Origin: Mycobacterium sp. D16R12
Lineage (GTDB): Bacteria; Actinomycetota; Actinomycetes; Mycobacteriales; Mycobacteriaceae
Assembly (NCBI RefSeq): GCF_002013465.1
Contig: NZ_MAFC01000005.1
Span: forward strand, 62,001-126,000
DNA: 64,000 nucleotides
Direction of reading: 5' to 3'
A program made the translations under genes and the position numbers. Each line of letters begins with the position of its first letter. Position 1 is the stretch's first letter. The notes below the pieces were generated by a model that had not been told where the DNA came from, made no database searches, and saw nothing but the letters and a program-made list of their open reading frames with translations. Below, in pieces: positions 36,448-45,314 of this stretch.

Positions 36448-37617
36448 TTAGTACGAGCGGGGTAGGCCGAGGGACGTCTGCGCCACGAAATTGAGGATCA
36501 TCTCCCGGCTCACGGGGGCGATGCGGCCGAAGCGCGACAGATTCAGCAGGGGTGCCACGGCGTATTCGGAGGTCAATCCGTTGCCGCCCAAGGACTGCAC
36601 GGCACGGTCGGCGGCGCGGCAGGCCACGTCTGCCGCGGCGTACTTGGCCATGTTGGCCGCCTCCGCGGCGCCCCAGTCGTCGCCGCAGTCGTACAGGGTG
36701 GCGGCCTTCTGCATCATGAGCTTGGCCAGCTCCAGCTCGACCTTGATCTCCGCCAGCGGGTGCGCGATGGCCTGATGCGCGCCGATCGGGGTCTTCCACA
36801 CCTGGCGGGTCTTGACGTAGTCGGTGGCCTTGTTCAGCGCGAGCCGGGTGAGGCCAACTCCACTGGCGGCACCCATGATTCGCTCGGGGTTCAAACCGGC
36901 GAACAGCTGCATGAGCGCGGCGTCCTCGGAGCCGACGAGCGCATTACCCGGTACCCGCACATCGTCGAGAAACACCTGGAACTGTCGCTCCGGAAGGGTG
37001 AGCTCCATATCGATGGGCGTGTATTCGAACCCCTTGGTGTCGGTGGGCACCACGAAGAGCGCAGGCTTGAGCTTGCCGGTCTTGGCCTCCTCGGTGCGCG
37101 CGACCACCAGCACGGCGTTGGCCTGGTCGACACCGGAGATGAAAACCTTGCGTCCGTTGAGGATCCAGTCGCCACCGTCGCGCTTAGCGGTGGTGATGAT
37201 GTTGTGCGAGTTCGAGCCCGCGTCGGGTTCGGTGATGGCGAACGCCATGGTGAAGGTGCCATCGGCCATCGAGGGCAGCCAGTTCTTCTTCTGCTCGTCG
37301 GTGCCATAGCGGGCGATGATGGTGGCGTTGATGGCGGGGGACACCACCATCATCAGCAGCGGGCACCCGGCCGCCGAGAGCTCCTCGAAGACGATCCCGA
37401 GCTCGTACATGCCGGCACCGCCGCCGCCGTACTCCTCGGGAATGTTCACTCCCAAGAAGCCGAGCTTTCCTGCCTCATCCCACAACTCGGTCAGGGGGGC
37501 GTGAGTCTTGGACTTCTCCAGGTAGTACTGGTGGCCGTAGTTGCCGGTGAGCGATGCCACCGCTTGCCGCAGCGCCTTGCGCTCATCGGACTCGACGTAC
37601 GGGTTGGTGACGGTCAT
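36448..37617 (-). CDS. fadE12: acyl-CoA dehydrogenase
   Basis: 389 residues with the FAD-binding layout: FAITEPDAGSNSHNI, GRKVFISGVDQAN, and the C-terminal LGGNGLTSEYAVAPLL loop. The first ATG overlaps the accA2 stop by four bases (37614-37617), so it is co-translated with the carboxylase alpha subunit. Symbol by synteny with Rv0972c. The acyl chain specificity is unknown; operon context suggests branched or isoprenoid acyl-CoA. Confidence 0.9.
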   Translation of the reverse strand: MTVTNPYVESDERKALRQAVASLTGNYGHQYYLEKSKTHAPLTELWDEAGKLGFLGVNIPEEYGGGGAGMYELGIVFEELSAAGCPLLMMVVSPAINATIIARYGTDEQKKNWLPSMADGTFTMAFAITEPDAGSNSHNIITTAKRDGGDWILNGRKVFISGVDQANAVLVVARTEEAKTGKLKPALFVVPTDTKGFEYTPIDMELTLPERQFQVFLDDVRVPGNALVGSEDAALMQLFAGLNPERIMGAASGVGLTRLALNKATDYVKTRQVWKTPIGAHQAIAHPLAEIKVELELAKLMMQKAATLYDCGDDWGAAEAANMAKYAAADVACRAADRAVQSLGGNGLTSEYAVAPLLNLSRFGRIAPVSREMILNFVAQTSLGLPRSY

Positions 37618-39602
37618 GACTCTCCTTCGTTGGCGGCCAACTGGGCCAGTACGGTACCTAGCTCGACCTGTTGTCCCGGTTCGACATTGAGGATCTCGAT
37701 GACGCCGTCAGCGGGGGCGACGATGGTGTGCTCCATCTTCATGGCCTCCAACCAGACGATCGGCGTCCCCGCTGTGACAGCGTCTCCGACCGCGGCACCC
37801 AGTCGCAGCACCACACCCGGCATCGGCGCGATGAGCGAGCCCGCCGCAACCTCGGTGCTGGGATCGGTGAATCTGGGCACCACAGTCAGCGCCACCGGAC
37901 CCAGCGGTGAGTCGACGTCGACGGTGTCGCCGTAGCGTGCAATGTCGAAGCCCCGCCGGACGCCGTCGATCACCAGTGCCACGTGATCCGATGTCGCCGA
38001 GACCAGTTCGATGGCGGGCCAATCTCCATCGAGTTCCAGCCCGGCGCGGGTCAAGCGGTAGCGCACGCTATGGACCGCCTCGCCCACCGCGAATTCCTTG
38101 GTCTGGTAGCCAGATGCCAGGTTGCGCCATCCACTGGGCAGATCCGCGCAGGCGACGGCACGTGCCCGGTTGGCGGCGGCATCGGCAAGTGCCGCCGCGA
38201 GCGCCGAATACTGGTGCGCCGCTTCGTCGGCTAGGGGCCGCGAAAGGACGTCGAGCCCATGCTTGTCCAGGAAGGATGTGTCGGTGTCGCCGGCGAGGAA
38301 CGCCGGATGCCGCAACACATTGACCAGTAGGTCGCGATTGGTGGTCAGCCCATGCAGGCGAGTGCGTTCCAATGTCGACGCCAACAGCCGGGAAGCCTCG
38401 GTGCGCGTCGGCGCCACCGTGATGACCTTGGCGAGCATCGGGTCGTAGTGCACCGACACCACGCTGCCGTCGACAATGGACGAGTCCAGACGCACCCCGT
38501 TGCGCCCCGGGTGTCCGGGCACATGGAATTCCGCGGGGGCGCCAGGGATGTCAAAGGTGTGCACGGTGCCGCTCTGCGGCTGCCACCCGGCCGCGGGATT
38601 CTCCGCATACAGGCGCGCCTCAATCGAATGGCCTTGAATGGCAGGCGGTTCGACGGGAAGCGCGCCGCCCTCTGCCACCTGGATCTGCAATGCGACCAGG
38701 TCGAGACCCGTGGTGCACTCGGTGACCGGATGCTCCACCTGCAGGCGTGTGTTCATTTCCAGGAAGAAGAACTCGCCGTTCTCAGTGGCCAGGAACTCCA
38801 TGGTCCCCGCGCCGACATAGCCGATGGTCGCCGCGGCGGTGCGTGATGCCTCGAAGAGCTGCTCCCGCATCCCGCCGATTCGGGTCACCAAGGGGGAGGG
38901 TGCCTCTTCGATGACCTTCTGGTGGCGGCGCTGGATGGAGCACTCGCGCTCACCGATTGCCCACACTGTGCCGTGGGTGTCGGCCATGACCTGCACTTCG
39001 ATGTGTCGACCGGTGCCCAGGTAGCGCTCGCAGAAGACCGTCGGGTCCCCGAACGCCGATTGGGCTTCCCGTTGTGCGGCAGCGATTTCGGCGGGGAGTT
39101 TGTCGAGCTCTGAGACGATCCGCATGCCGCGGCCGCCGCCACCGGCGGAGGCCTTGACGAGCACCGGGAGCTGCTCGGCGGTGACGGTGTCCGGGTCGAG
39201 CTGTCCCAACACCGGTACGCCGGCGGCGTCCATGAGTTTCTTGGACTCGATCTTCGAACCCATCGACTCGATGGCCGCGACCGGCGGGCCGATCCAGGTG
39301 AGACCGGCATCGGCCACGGCGCGAGCGAAATCGGCATTCTCGGAAAGAAATCCGTAGCCGGGGTGGATGGCGTCGGCGCCGGTGGCCTTGGCCGCGGCGA
39401 TGATCAGCTCACCGCGCAAATAGGTCTCGGCGCTGGACGTGCCGGGCAGGTGCACCGCGGCATCGGCCTCGGAGACGTGCGGGCTGTCGGCGTCGGCGTC
39501 GGAGTAAACGGCGACCGTGCCAAGCCCCAGCTTGCGGCAGGTGGCGAAGACGCGGCGGGCGATCTCGCCGCGGTTGGCCACCAAAACAGAGGTGATAGTC
39601 AC
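37614..39602 (-). CDS. accA2: acyl-CoA carboxylase alpha subunit (biotin carboxylase + BCCP)
   Basis: 662 residues. Biotin carboxylase domain: VLVANRGEIARRVF, the ATP-grasp glycine loop KASAGGGGRGMRIV and EMNTRLQVEHPVTE. The C-terminal biotinyl domain carries the lysine in EAMKMEH. It works with the beta subunit AccD2 encoded 12 bp upstream. Symbol by synteny with Rv0973c. The domain order matches MCC/GCC-type alpha subunits. Confidence 0.94.
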   Translation of the reverse strand: MTITSVLVANRGEIARRVFATCRKLGLGTVAVYSDADADSPHVSEADAAVHLPGTSSAETYLRGELIIAAAKATGADAIHPGYGFLSENADFARAVADAGLTWIGPPVAAIESMGSKIESKKLMDAAGVPVLGQLDPDTVTAEQLPVLVKASAGGGGRGMRIVSELDKLPAEIAAAQREAQSAFGDPTVFCERYLGTGRHIEVQVMADTHGTVWAIGERECSIQRRHQKVIEEAPSPLVTRIGGMREQLFEASRTAAATIGYVGAGTMEFLATENGEFFFLEMNTRLQVEHPVTECTTGLDLVALQIQVAEGGALPVEPPAIQGHSIEARLYAENPAAGWQPQSGTVHTFDIPGAPAEFHVPGHPGRNGVRLDSSIVDGSVVSVHYDPMLAKVITVAPTRTEASRLLASTLERTRLHGLTTNRDLLVNVLRHPAFLAGDTDTSFLDKHGLDVLSRPLADEAAHQYSALAAALADAAANRARAVACADLPSGWRNLASGYQTKEFAVGEAVHSVRYRLTRAGLELDGDWPAIELVSATSDHVALVIDGVRRGFDIARYGDTVDVDSPLGPVALTVVPRFTDPSTEVAAGSLIAPMPGVVLRLGAAVGDAVTAGTPIVWLEAMKMEHTIVAPADGVIEILNVEPGQQVELGTVLAQLAANEGES

Positions 39603-39614
39603 TTAACTCTTACC

Positions 39615-41210
39615 TCACATCCGGAAGACGCCGAAGTTCGACGTCCCCTCGATTGGTCCATTGGCGATGGCGGACAGGCACATACCGAGCACGGCCCGGG
39701 TGTCGCGGGGGTCGATGACCCCGTCGTCATACAGGCGGCCGGACATGAACATGGGTAGCGACTCGGCTTCGATCTGCGCCTCGATGGCTGCCTTCATCGC
39801 TGCGTCCGCGTCCTCGTTGACGGCTTGGCCCCGTGCCACCGCGGCGGCGCGGCTCACGATGGAGATGACGCCCGCCAGCTGAGTACCGCCCATCACCGCC
39901 GACTTGGCGCTGGGCCATGCGAACAGGAAACGGGGGTCGTAAGCGCGTCCGCACATGCCGTAGTGACCGGCTCCGTATGAGGCGCCGACGATCAGCGACA
40001 GATGCGGCACGGTGGAGTTGGACACGGCGTTGATCATCATCGACCCGTGCTTGATCATGCCGCCCTCCTCGTACTCCTTGCCCACCATGTATCCGGTGGT
40101 GTTGTGCACGAACAGAAGTGGCGTGTTGGTCTGGTTGGCCAGCTGGATGAACTGGGTGGCCTTCTGCGCTTCCTCGCTGAACAGCACGCCTCGCGCGTTC
40201 GCGAGGATGCCGATCGGGTAGCCGTGTAGCCGTGCCCAGCCGGTCACCAGTGACGATCCGTACTGCTCCTTGAATTCGTCGAACTCCGAACCATCGACGA
40301 TGCGTGCGATGACCTCACGCGGGTCGAACGGGATGCGCAGGTCTCCCGGGACGATGCCGATGAGCTCGTCCTGGTCGGCGATTGGCTCGACCACCGCAGC
40401 GGGCTTGGGACCCTTCTTGACCCAATTCAGGCGGGACACGATCTGTCGCCCGAGCCGTACCGCATCCTGTTCGTCCACGGCCAAGTAGTCGCCCAAACCG
40501 GATACGCGGGAGTGCATTTCCGCGCCACCCAGGGATTCGTCGTCGGACTCCTCCCCGGTCGCCATTTTGACCAGCGGGGGACCCGCCAGGAACACCTTCG
40601 AGCGTTCCTTGATCATCACGACGTGATCCGACATGCCGGGGATGTATGCGCCACCGGCGGTCGAGTTCCCGAACACCAGGGCGATCGTCGGTATGCCTGC
40701 TGCCGAAAGCCGGGTGAGATCACGGAACATCTGCCCGCCGGGAACAAACACTTCCTTCTGGGTAGGTAGGTCCGCGCCACCGGACTCCACCAGTGAGATC
40801 ACAGGGAGACGGTTCTTGAAGGCGATATCGTTCGCCCGCAGCACCTTACGCAGTGTCCAGGGGTTACTGGTGCCACCCTTGACGGTGGGGTCATTGGCCA
40901 CGATCATGCACTCGACGCCCGCCACGACGCCGATGCCGGTGACCAGCGAGGCGCCGACGGTGAAGTCGCTGCCCCATGCCGCCAGCGGGCACAGCTCCAG
41001 GAACGGGGAGTCGGGGTCGATCAGGAGCTCGATGCGCTCGCGTGCCAGTAGCTTGCCGCGTTCATGATGGCGGGCAACGTATTTGTCGCCACCACCGGCG
41101 AGCGCCTTTGCGGTTTCGGCGTTGACCTCCGCCAGTTTGGTCGCCATGGCCTCGGCGGCGGCGACGTATTCGGGAGAGTTGGTGTTGACGGCTGTGCGCA
41201 GGATCGTCAC
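39615..41210 (-). CDS. accD2: acyl-CoA carboxylase beta subunit (carboxyltransferase)
   Basis: 531 residues with the two crotonase-like halves of carboxyltransferases: SLVESGGADLPTQKEVFVPG, GNSTAGGAYIPGMSDHVVMI and GASYGAGHYGMCGRAYDPRF. It transfers carboxyl from the biotin of AccA2 to an acyl-CoA. The sequence is of the methylcrotonyl/geranyl-CoA type rather than propionyl-CoA type, judged from the GHYGMCGRAY segment. Symbol by synteny with Rv0974c; overlaps the fadE13 stop by four bases. Confidence 0.93.
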   Translation of the reverse strand: MTILRTAVNTNSPEYVAAAEAMATKLAEVNAETAKALAGGGDKYVARHHERGKLLARERIELLIDPDSPFLELCPLAAWGSDFTVGASLVTGIGVVAGVECMIVANDPTVKGGTSNPWTLRKVLRANDIAFKNRLPVISLVESGGADLPTQKEVFVPGGQMFRDLTRLSAAGIPTIALVFGNSTAGGAYIPGMSDHVVMIKERSKVFLAGPPLVKMATGEESDDESLGGAEMHSRVSGLGDYLAVDEQDAVRLGRQIVSRLNWVKKGPKPAAVVEPIADQDELIGIVPGDLRIPFDPREVIARIVDGSEFDEFKEQYGSSLVTGWARLHGYPIGILANARGVLFSEEAQKATQFIQLANQTNTPLLFVHNTTGYMVGKEYEEGGMIKHGSMMINAVSNSTVPHLSLIVGASYGAGHYGMCGRAYDPRFLFAWPSAKSAVMGGTQLAGVISIVSRAAAVARGQAVNEDADAAMKAAIEAQIEAESLPMFMSGRLYDDGVIDPRDTRAVLGMCLSAIANGPIEGTSNFGVFRM

Positions 41211-42355
41211 GACTGGAACCCCAGAAGCTTGGCGGCCAGCGAGGTGAGGATCTCGGTGGTGCCGCCACCGATTCCGATGATGCGCATATCGCGGTACTGC
41301 CGTTCGATTTCATTCTCGGTCATGTAACCCATGCCGCCGAACAGCTGGACTCCCTGGTTGGCCACCCACTCGCCGGCCTCAACGGCGGTGTTCTTGGCGA
41401 AGCAGACTTCGGCGATGAGATTGGTTTCGCCCGCGACAGCGCGGTCCACCAGGACATGTGTGTACACCCGGGCGACGTCGACCCTGCGCGCCATCTCCGT
41501 CAGAGTGTTTTGCACGGATTGGCGGGAGATGAGCGGGCGCCCGAAGGTCTCCCGATTCCTGCACCATTCCACTGTCAGGTCAAGACAGCGCTGAGCACTC
41601 GAATATGCCTGGGCGGCAAGGCCGATGCGCTCTGACACGAAGGCGCCGGCGATCTGCGCGAAGCCGGTGTTCTCGGCGCCTACCAGGTTCTCGGCGGGCA
41701 CCCGCGCATCGGTGAAGGACAGCTCGGCGGTATCCGAGGAGCGCCAGCCCATCTTGTCGAGCTTGCGGGTGACGTCGAATCCCGGGGTGTCCTTGTCGAT
41801 CAACAGCAGCGAGACCCCTGCCGCGCCCGGCCCACCGGTACGCACCGCGGTCACCACATAGTCGGCGCGCACGCCGGAGGTGATGAAGGTCTTGGCGCCG
41901 TTGACGATGTAGTGATCGCCGTCCCGTTTGGCCGAGGTGGTCAGATGCCCGACGTCGGATCCGCCACCGGGTTCGGTGATGGCCAGCGAGCCGATGAGAT
42001 CGCCGGCCAGGGTGGGCTTTACGTAGTTGTCGATCAGCCGCTGATCACCCGAGGCGATGATGTGCGGCGTGGAGATGCCGCAGGTGAACAGGGAGGCGAA
42101 TACGCCGCCGGGCACGCCGGCGTAGTGCAGCTCTTCGCACACGATCACCGGATCGATGGCATCGCCACCGCCACCGCCGACCTCCTCGGGGGCACCCGGT
42201 GCGAGCAGTCCCAGATCGCCGGCCTTGCGGTGCAACTCGCGGGGGATCAGTCCCTCGCGCTCCCACTCGTTGACATGCGGCAGGATCTCGCGCTCGGCGA
42301 AATCACGCACCGTCTCCCGGAGCGCCTTGCGTTCCGCGGTGTTCCACTGACTCAT
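41207..42355 (-). CDS. fadE13: acyl-CoA dehydrogenase
   Basis: 382 residues: SLAITEPGGGSDVGHLTTSA for FAD, GAKTFITSGVRADYVVTAVR, and the C-terminal QLFGGMGYMTENEIERQYRD of acyl-CoA dehydrogenases. Second gene of the operon, overlapping both neighbours by four bases. In atu and liu operons such an enzyme makes the 2,3-unsaturated acyl-CoA that is then carboxylated. Symbol by synteny with Rv0975c. Confidence 0.92.
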   Translation of the reverse strand: MSQWNTAERKALRETVRDFAEREILPHVNEWEREGLIPRELHRKAGDLGLLAPGAPEEVGGGGGDAIDPVIVCEELHYAGVPGGVFASLFTCGISTPHIIASGDQRLIDNYVKPTLAGDLIGSLAITEPGGGSDVGHLTTSAKRDGDHYIVNGAKTFITSGVRADYVVTAVRTGGPGAAGVSLLLIDKDTPGFDVTRKLDKMGWRSSDTAELSFTDARVPAENLVGAENTGFAQIAGAFVSERIGLAAQAYSSAQRCLDLTVEWCRNRETFGRPLISRQSVQNTLTEMARRVDVARVYTHVLVDRAVAGETNLIAEVCFAKNTAVEAGEWVANQGVQLFGGMGYMTENEIERQYRDMRIIGIGGGTTEILTSLAAKLLGFQS

Positions 42356-44070
42356 TTGGTGCCTTCCAGCAGGGTTTCAGGGATGTCGATCTCACGTGAA
42401 CGCAGCCATTCGCCAATACCTTTGGCCTGCGGGTCGAACCGGGCCTGATAAGCCACGCCCTTGCCGAGGATCTCCTGGATGACGAAATTCACGGCCCGCA
42501 GCTTGGGCAGCAGGTAGCGTGCCACCTCCAACTGCTCTGTTTCCGGCAGCAGCTCCTGCAGCGCATCGATTGTCAAGGCATGTGCAAGCCAACGGTATTC
42601 CTCATCGGTGCGCACCCAGACGCCGACGTTGGCACTGCCGCCCTTGTCGCCGCTGCGGGCCCCCGCAAGGGTGCCCAAGGGAGCGCGGCGTACCGGCCCG
42701 GACGGTAGCGGCTCGGGCAGTGCCGCAGCTGGGGCGTCGGCGAGTGGCAGCGTCTGCGACGCCTGTGCGATATCGATCCGGGAACCGTCGGCGAGGACCG
42801 CGACATGCGGAACCTTTTCCGCGGGGACGTATCCCGGAGTGAACACGCCGTACGGCTCGCCGTCCTTGGGGGGTGAGGTGACGTGGAAGCCCGGGTAGCT
42901 CGCCAGGGCGAGCTCCACCGCGGCATTGGAGAACTGACGGCCGACCTTGTTCGGGTCGGAGTCACGCACCATCACATGGAGCAGGGCACTGGCCGCCTGC
43001 TCGGTGTCGGCGTTCGGGTGGTCGGTGCGGCCCAGCGTCCACTGGATGTCCTGCGGCGGCCCCGACGGGGAGGACAGCGCAGACTCAAGCTGCTTACGGG
43101 TCAGGTCGGCCTTGGCGTCGATGTCCAGCCCGGTCAGTACGAAGGTCATCTGATTGCGGAAGCCGCCCAAGGCATTCAGCGACACCTTGAGGTCCGGTGG
43201 GGGTGCCTCGCCCGTCACGCCCGAGACACGCACCCGGTCCGGACCCTCCTGGGTCAGCTCGATGCTGTCGATTCGGGTGGTGACATCCGGGTTGGCGTAC
43301 CGACCGCCGGTGATCTCGTAGAGCAGCTGTGCGGTGACCGTGCCCACGCTGACCGCGCCGCCGGTGCCCGCATGCTTGGTGATCACGGACGATCCGTCTT
43401 CATGTACCTCGGCCAGTGGGAACCCGGCATGCGAGAGGTCGGGGATCTCGGTGAAGAAGGCGTAGTTGCCGCCGGTGGCCTGGGTGCCGCACTCGATGAT
43501 GTGCCCGGCCGCGACTGCACCGGCGAGCTTGTCGTAGTCGTCGCGGCGCCAGCCGAAGTGTGCGGCGGCGGGACCGACGATCACGGAAGCATCGGTGACG
43601 CGACCCGTGACCACGATGTTGGCACCGGAGTTGAGGCATTCCACGATGCCCCACGCGCCGAGATAGGCATTGGCGGTGAGCGGAGATCCCAGTTCGAGCT
43701 CTGCGGCGCGGGGCAGCAGATCGTCGCCCTCGACATGGGCGACCGCGGCCGTGATGCCCAGTTTTTCTGAGAGCGTGCGGATGGCGTCCGCCAGACCCGC
43801 GGGGTTGAGCCCGCCGGCGTTCGTGACGATCTTGACGCCCTTGTCCTGAGCCAGGCCAAGGCACTGCTCGAGCTGGCGCAGAAAGGTCTTGGCGTAGCCG
43901 CGTTCGGGTGCCTTGGCGCGGTCGCGGCCGAGGATGAGCATCGTCAGTTCGGCCAGATAGTCGCCGGTCAGATAGTCGAGTTCACCGCCGGTGAGCATCT
44001 CGTGCATGGCCGATATTCGGTCGCCGTAGAAGCCTGAACAGTTCCCAATTTTTACCGGCGCAGCGGTCAC
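42352..44070 (-). CDS. AtuA-like acyclic terpene utilisation family protein (DUF1446)
   Basis: 572 residues; the N-terminal DUF1446 domain (VKIGNCSGFYGDRISAMHEM, TNAGGLNPAGLADAI, VTGRVTDASVIVGPAA) is fused to a C-terminal AtuA-ferredoxin-like domain (GARSGDKGGSANVGVWVR). AtuA is needed for citronellol/geraniol use in Pseudomonas but its reaction is unknown. Here it heads the operon with carboxylase and dehydrogenases, the same set as atu. Equivalent to Rv0976c by position. Confidence 0.88.
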   Translation of the reverse strand: MTAAPVKIGNCSGFYGDRISAMHEMLTGGELDYLTGDYLAELTMLILGRDRAKAPERGYAKTFLRQLEQCLGLAQDKGVKIVTNAGGLNPAGLADAIRTLSEKLGITAAVAHVEGDDLLPRAAELELGSPLTANAYLGAWGIVECLNSGANIVVTGRVTDASVIVGPAAAHFGWRRDDYDKLAGAVAAGHIIECGTQATGGNYAFFTEIPDLSHAGFPLAEVHEDGSSVITKHAGTGGAVSVGTVTAQLLYEITGGRYANPDVTTRIDSIELTQEGPDRVRVSGVTGEAPPPDLKVSLNALGGFRNQMTFVLTGLDIDAKADLTRKQLESALSSPSGPPQDIQWTLGRTDHPNADTEQAASALLHVMVRDSDPNKVGRQFSNAAVELALASYPGFHVTSPPKDGEPYGVFTPGYVPAEKVPHVAVLADGSRIDIAQASQTLPLADAPAAALPEPLPSGPVRRAPLGTLAGARSGDKGGSANVGVWVRTDEEYRWLAHALTIDALQELLPETEQLEVARYLLPKLRAVNFVIQEILGKGVAYQARFDPQAKGIGEWLRSREIDIPETLLEGTK

Positions 44071-44381
44071 AGTGGTCCTCTCGAGGTCGGCGTCGACTGC
44101 TCGTGCGCTGCTAAATTACCCCACCCGCCGAAACGTCAATCTGTGGGGCCAACCAAGTGGTTGGCCGAGCTGGATTGCCGCCTCCATACGACGCGTTCTG
44201 GTGGCGCGATGCGATACGAAACCGCCACTACGCGGCATGTCGCCTGGATCGATCGGGGCAAATTTGCAGCTCAGGTGAGCCACCGGCTATCGTGTGTTGA
44301 TTGTCGCTCGCTGCGCCCAACATGCTGGCGCGGCGCGTGCGAATGACACAGAAACCTGAGAAATAAGGAGAGGGCGCGACC
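44071..44381. other. 311-bp intergenic region between AtuA-like operon and rpmF
   Basis: Divergent control region. It holds the 20-bp dyad at 44147-44166 that probably controls the leftward operon. The 3' part leads to rpmF, with AAGGAGAGG at 44366-44374 as its ribosome site. Short frames here are not supported as genes. Confidence 0.5.
44147..44166. promoter_or_regulatory. 20-bp palindrome GGCCAACCA-AG-TGGTTGGCC
   Basis: A perfect dyad with 9-bp arms, 77 bp before the AtuA-like start. Its core ACCAAGTGGT looks like a TetR-family operator. It is not followed by a T-run and no gene ends into it, so an operator is more likely than a terminator. Confidence 0.5.
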
Positions 44382-44555
44382 ATGGCCGTCCCCAAGCGGA
44401 GAATGTCCCGCTCGAACACCCGTAGCCGGCGCGCGCAGTGGAAGGCCACCGCCACTGAGCTGGTCAATGTCACTGTCGGCGGACAGAACCACAAGGTTCC
44501 CCGTCGCCTGCTCAAGGCTGCCCGCCTCGGGCTCATCGATTTCGACCGTCGCTGA
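44382..44555 (+). CDS. rpmF: 50S ribosomal protein L32
   Basis: 57 residues (begins [20 protein letters not shown]), a complete L32. The C-terminal half has no CxxC pairs, so it is the zinc-independent (C-) form. AAGGAGAGG lies seven bases upstream. As in M. tuberculosis (Rv0979A) it directly precedes mprA. Confidence 0.95.
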   Translation: MAVPKRRMSRSNTRSRRAQWKATATELVNVTVGGQNHKVPRRLLKAARLGLIDFDRR

Positions 44556-44573
44556 ACGCTGAGAGACCTGATT

Positions 44574-44599
44574 CTCAGGCTTCCTCAGTAATATCTCAG
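44574..44599 (+). promoter_or_regulatory. three phased CTCAG repeats (MprA box) upstream of mprA
   Basis: CTCAG occurs at 44574, 44584 and 44595, spacings of 10 and 11 bp, i.e. on one face of the helix, 18-43 bp before the mprA GTG. MprA boxes are known as direct repeats with a TCAG core, so this fits autoregulation. Confidence 0.6.
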
Positions 44600-44616
44600 C
44601 CGCACGGTTAACACTG

Positions 44617-45309
44617 GTGCCTGTGCGAATTCTTGTAGTCGATGACGACCGTGCTGTGCGCGAGTCGTTGCGACGGTCCCTGTCCTTCAATGGGTATTCG
44701 GTGGATCTCGCCGAGGACGGCGTCGATGCGCTGAACGTCATCGCCAACGACCGGCCGGATGCGTTGGTGCTCGACGTGATGATGCCCAAGCTCGACGGCC
44801 TCGAGGTCTGCCGACGCTTGCGCAGCACGGGAGACGATCTGCCGATCCTGGTGCTCACTGCGCGGGACTCGGTCTCGGAGCGAGTGGCCGGCCTCGATGC
44901 GGGTGCGGACGATTATCTCCCCAAGCCCTTCGCGCTTGAGGAACTCCTGGCCCGGATGCGTGCTCTGCTGCGCCGGACCACCATCGACGAGTCGGCCGAC
45001 GCCGCCACGTTGAGCTTCGGTGACCTCACGCTCGACCCCATCACCCGCGAGGTGTTCCGCGGCACTCGGTCGATCAGCCTGACCCGCACCGAGTTCGCGC
45101 TGCTGGAAATGCTCATGGCCAACCCCCGTCGGGTGCTGACGCGCAGCCGCATCCTCGAAGAGGTGTGGGGGTTCGACTTCCCGACATCCGGAAACGCGCT
45201 TGAGGTGTACGTCGGCTATCTGCGGCGCAAGACGGAAGCCGAGGGGGAGCTCAGGCTCATCCACACGGTCCGCGGTGTCGGCTATGTGCTCCGGGAGACC
45301 CCTCCGTAA
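44617..45309 (+). CDS. mprA: response regulator MprA
   Basis: 230-residue OmpR-family regulator. The receiver domain has DDD acidic pocket, phospho-Asp in [12 protein letters not shown] and Lys in [11 protein letters not shown]; the winged helix has [20 protein letters not shown]. Almost identical in recalled alignment to M. tuberculosis MprA, which controls envelope stress, sigE, sigB and pepD. GTG 44617 aligns with the known N-terminus. mprB begins five bases after the stop. Confidence 0.96.
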   Translation: MPVRILVVDDDRAVRESLRRSLSFNGYSVDLAEDGVDALNVIANDRPDALVLDVMMPKLDGLEVCRRLRSTGDDLPILVLTARDSVSERVAGLDAGADDYLPKPFALEELLARMRALLRRTTIDESADAATLSFGDLTLDPITREVFRGTRSISLTRTEFALLEMLMANPRRVLTRSRILEEVWGFDFPTSGNALEVYVGYLRRKTEAEGELRLIHTVRGVGYVLRETPP

Positions 45310-45314
45310 TCCCC

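Noticed and set aside
36760..37935. 391-codon plus-strand frame across fadE12 and accA2
   Set aside because: Runs antisense through two well-supported enzymes and shows only Gly/Val/Arg-rich shadow composition.
44072..44346. Short frames between the AtuA-like gene and rpmF
   Set aside because: They span the operator and the promoter region and have no ribosome site or recognisable product.
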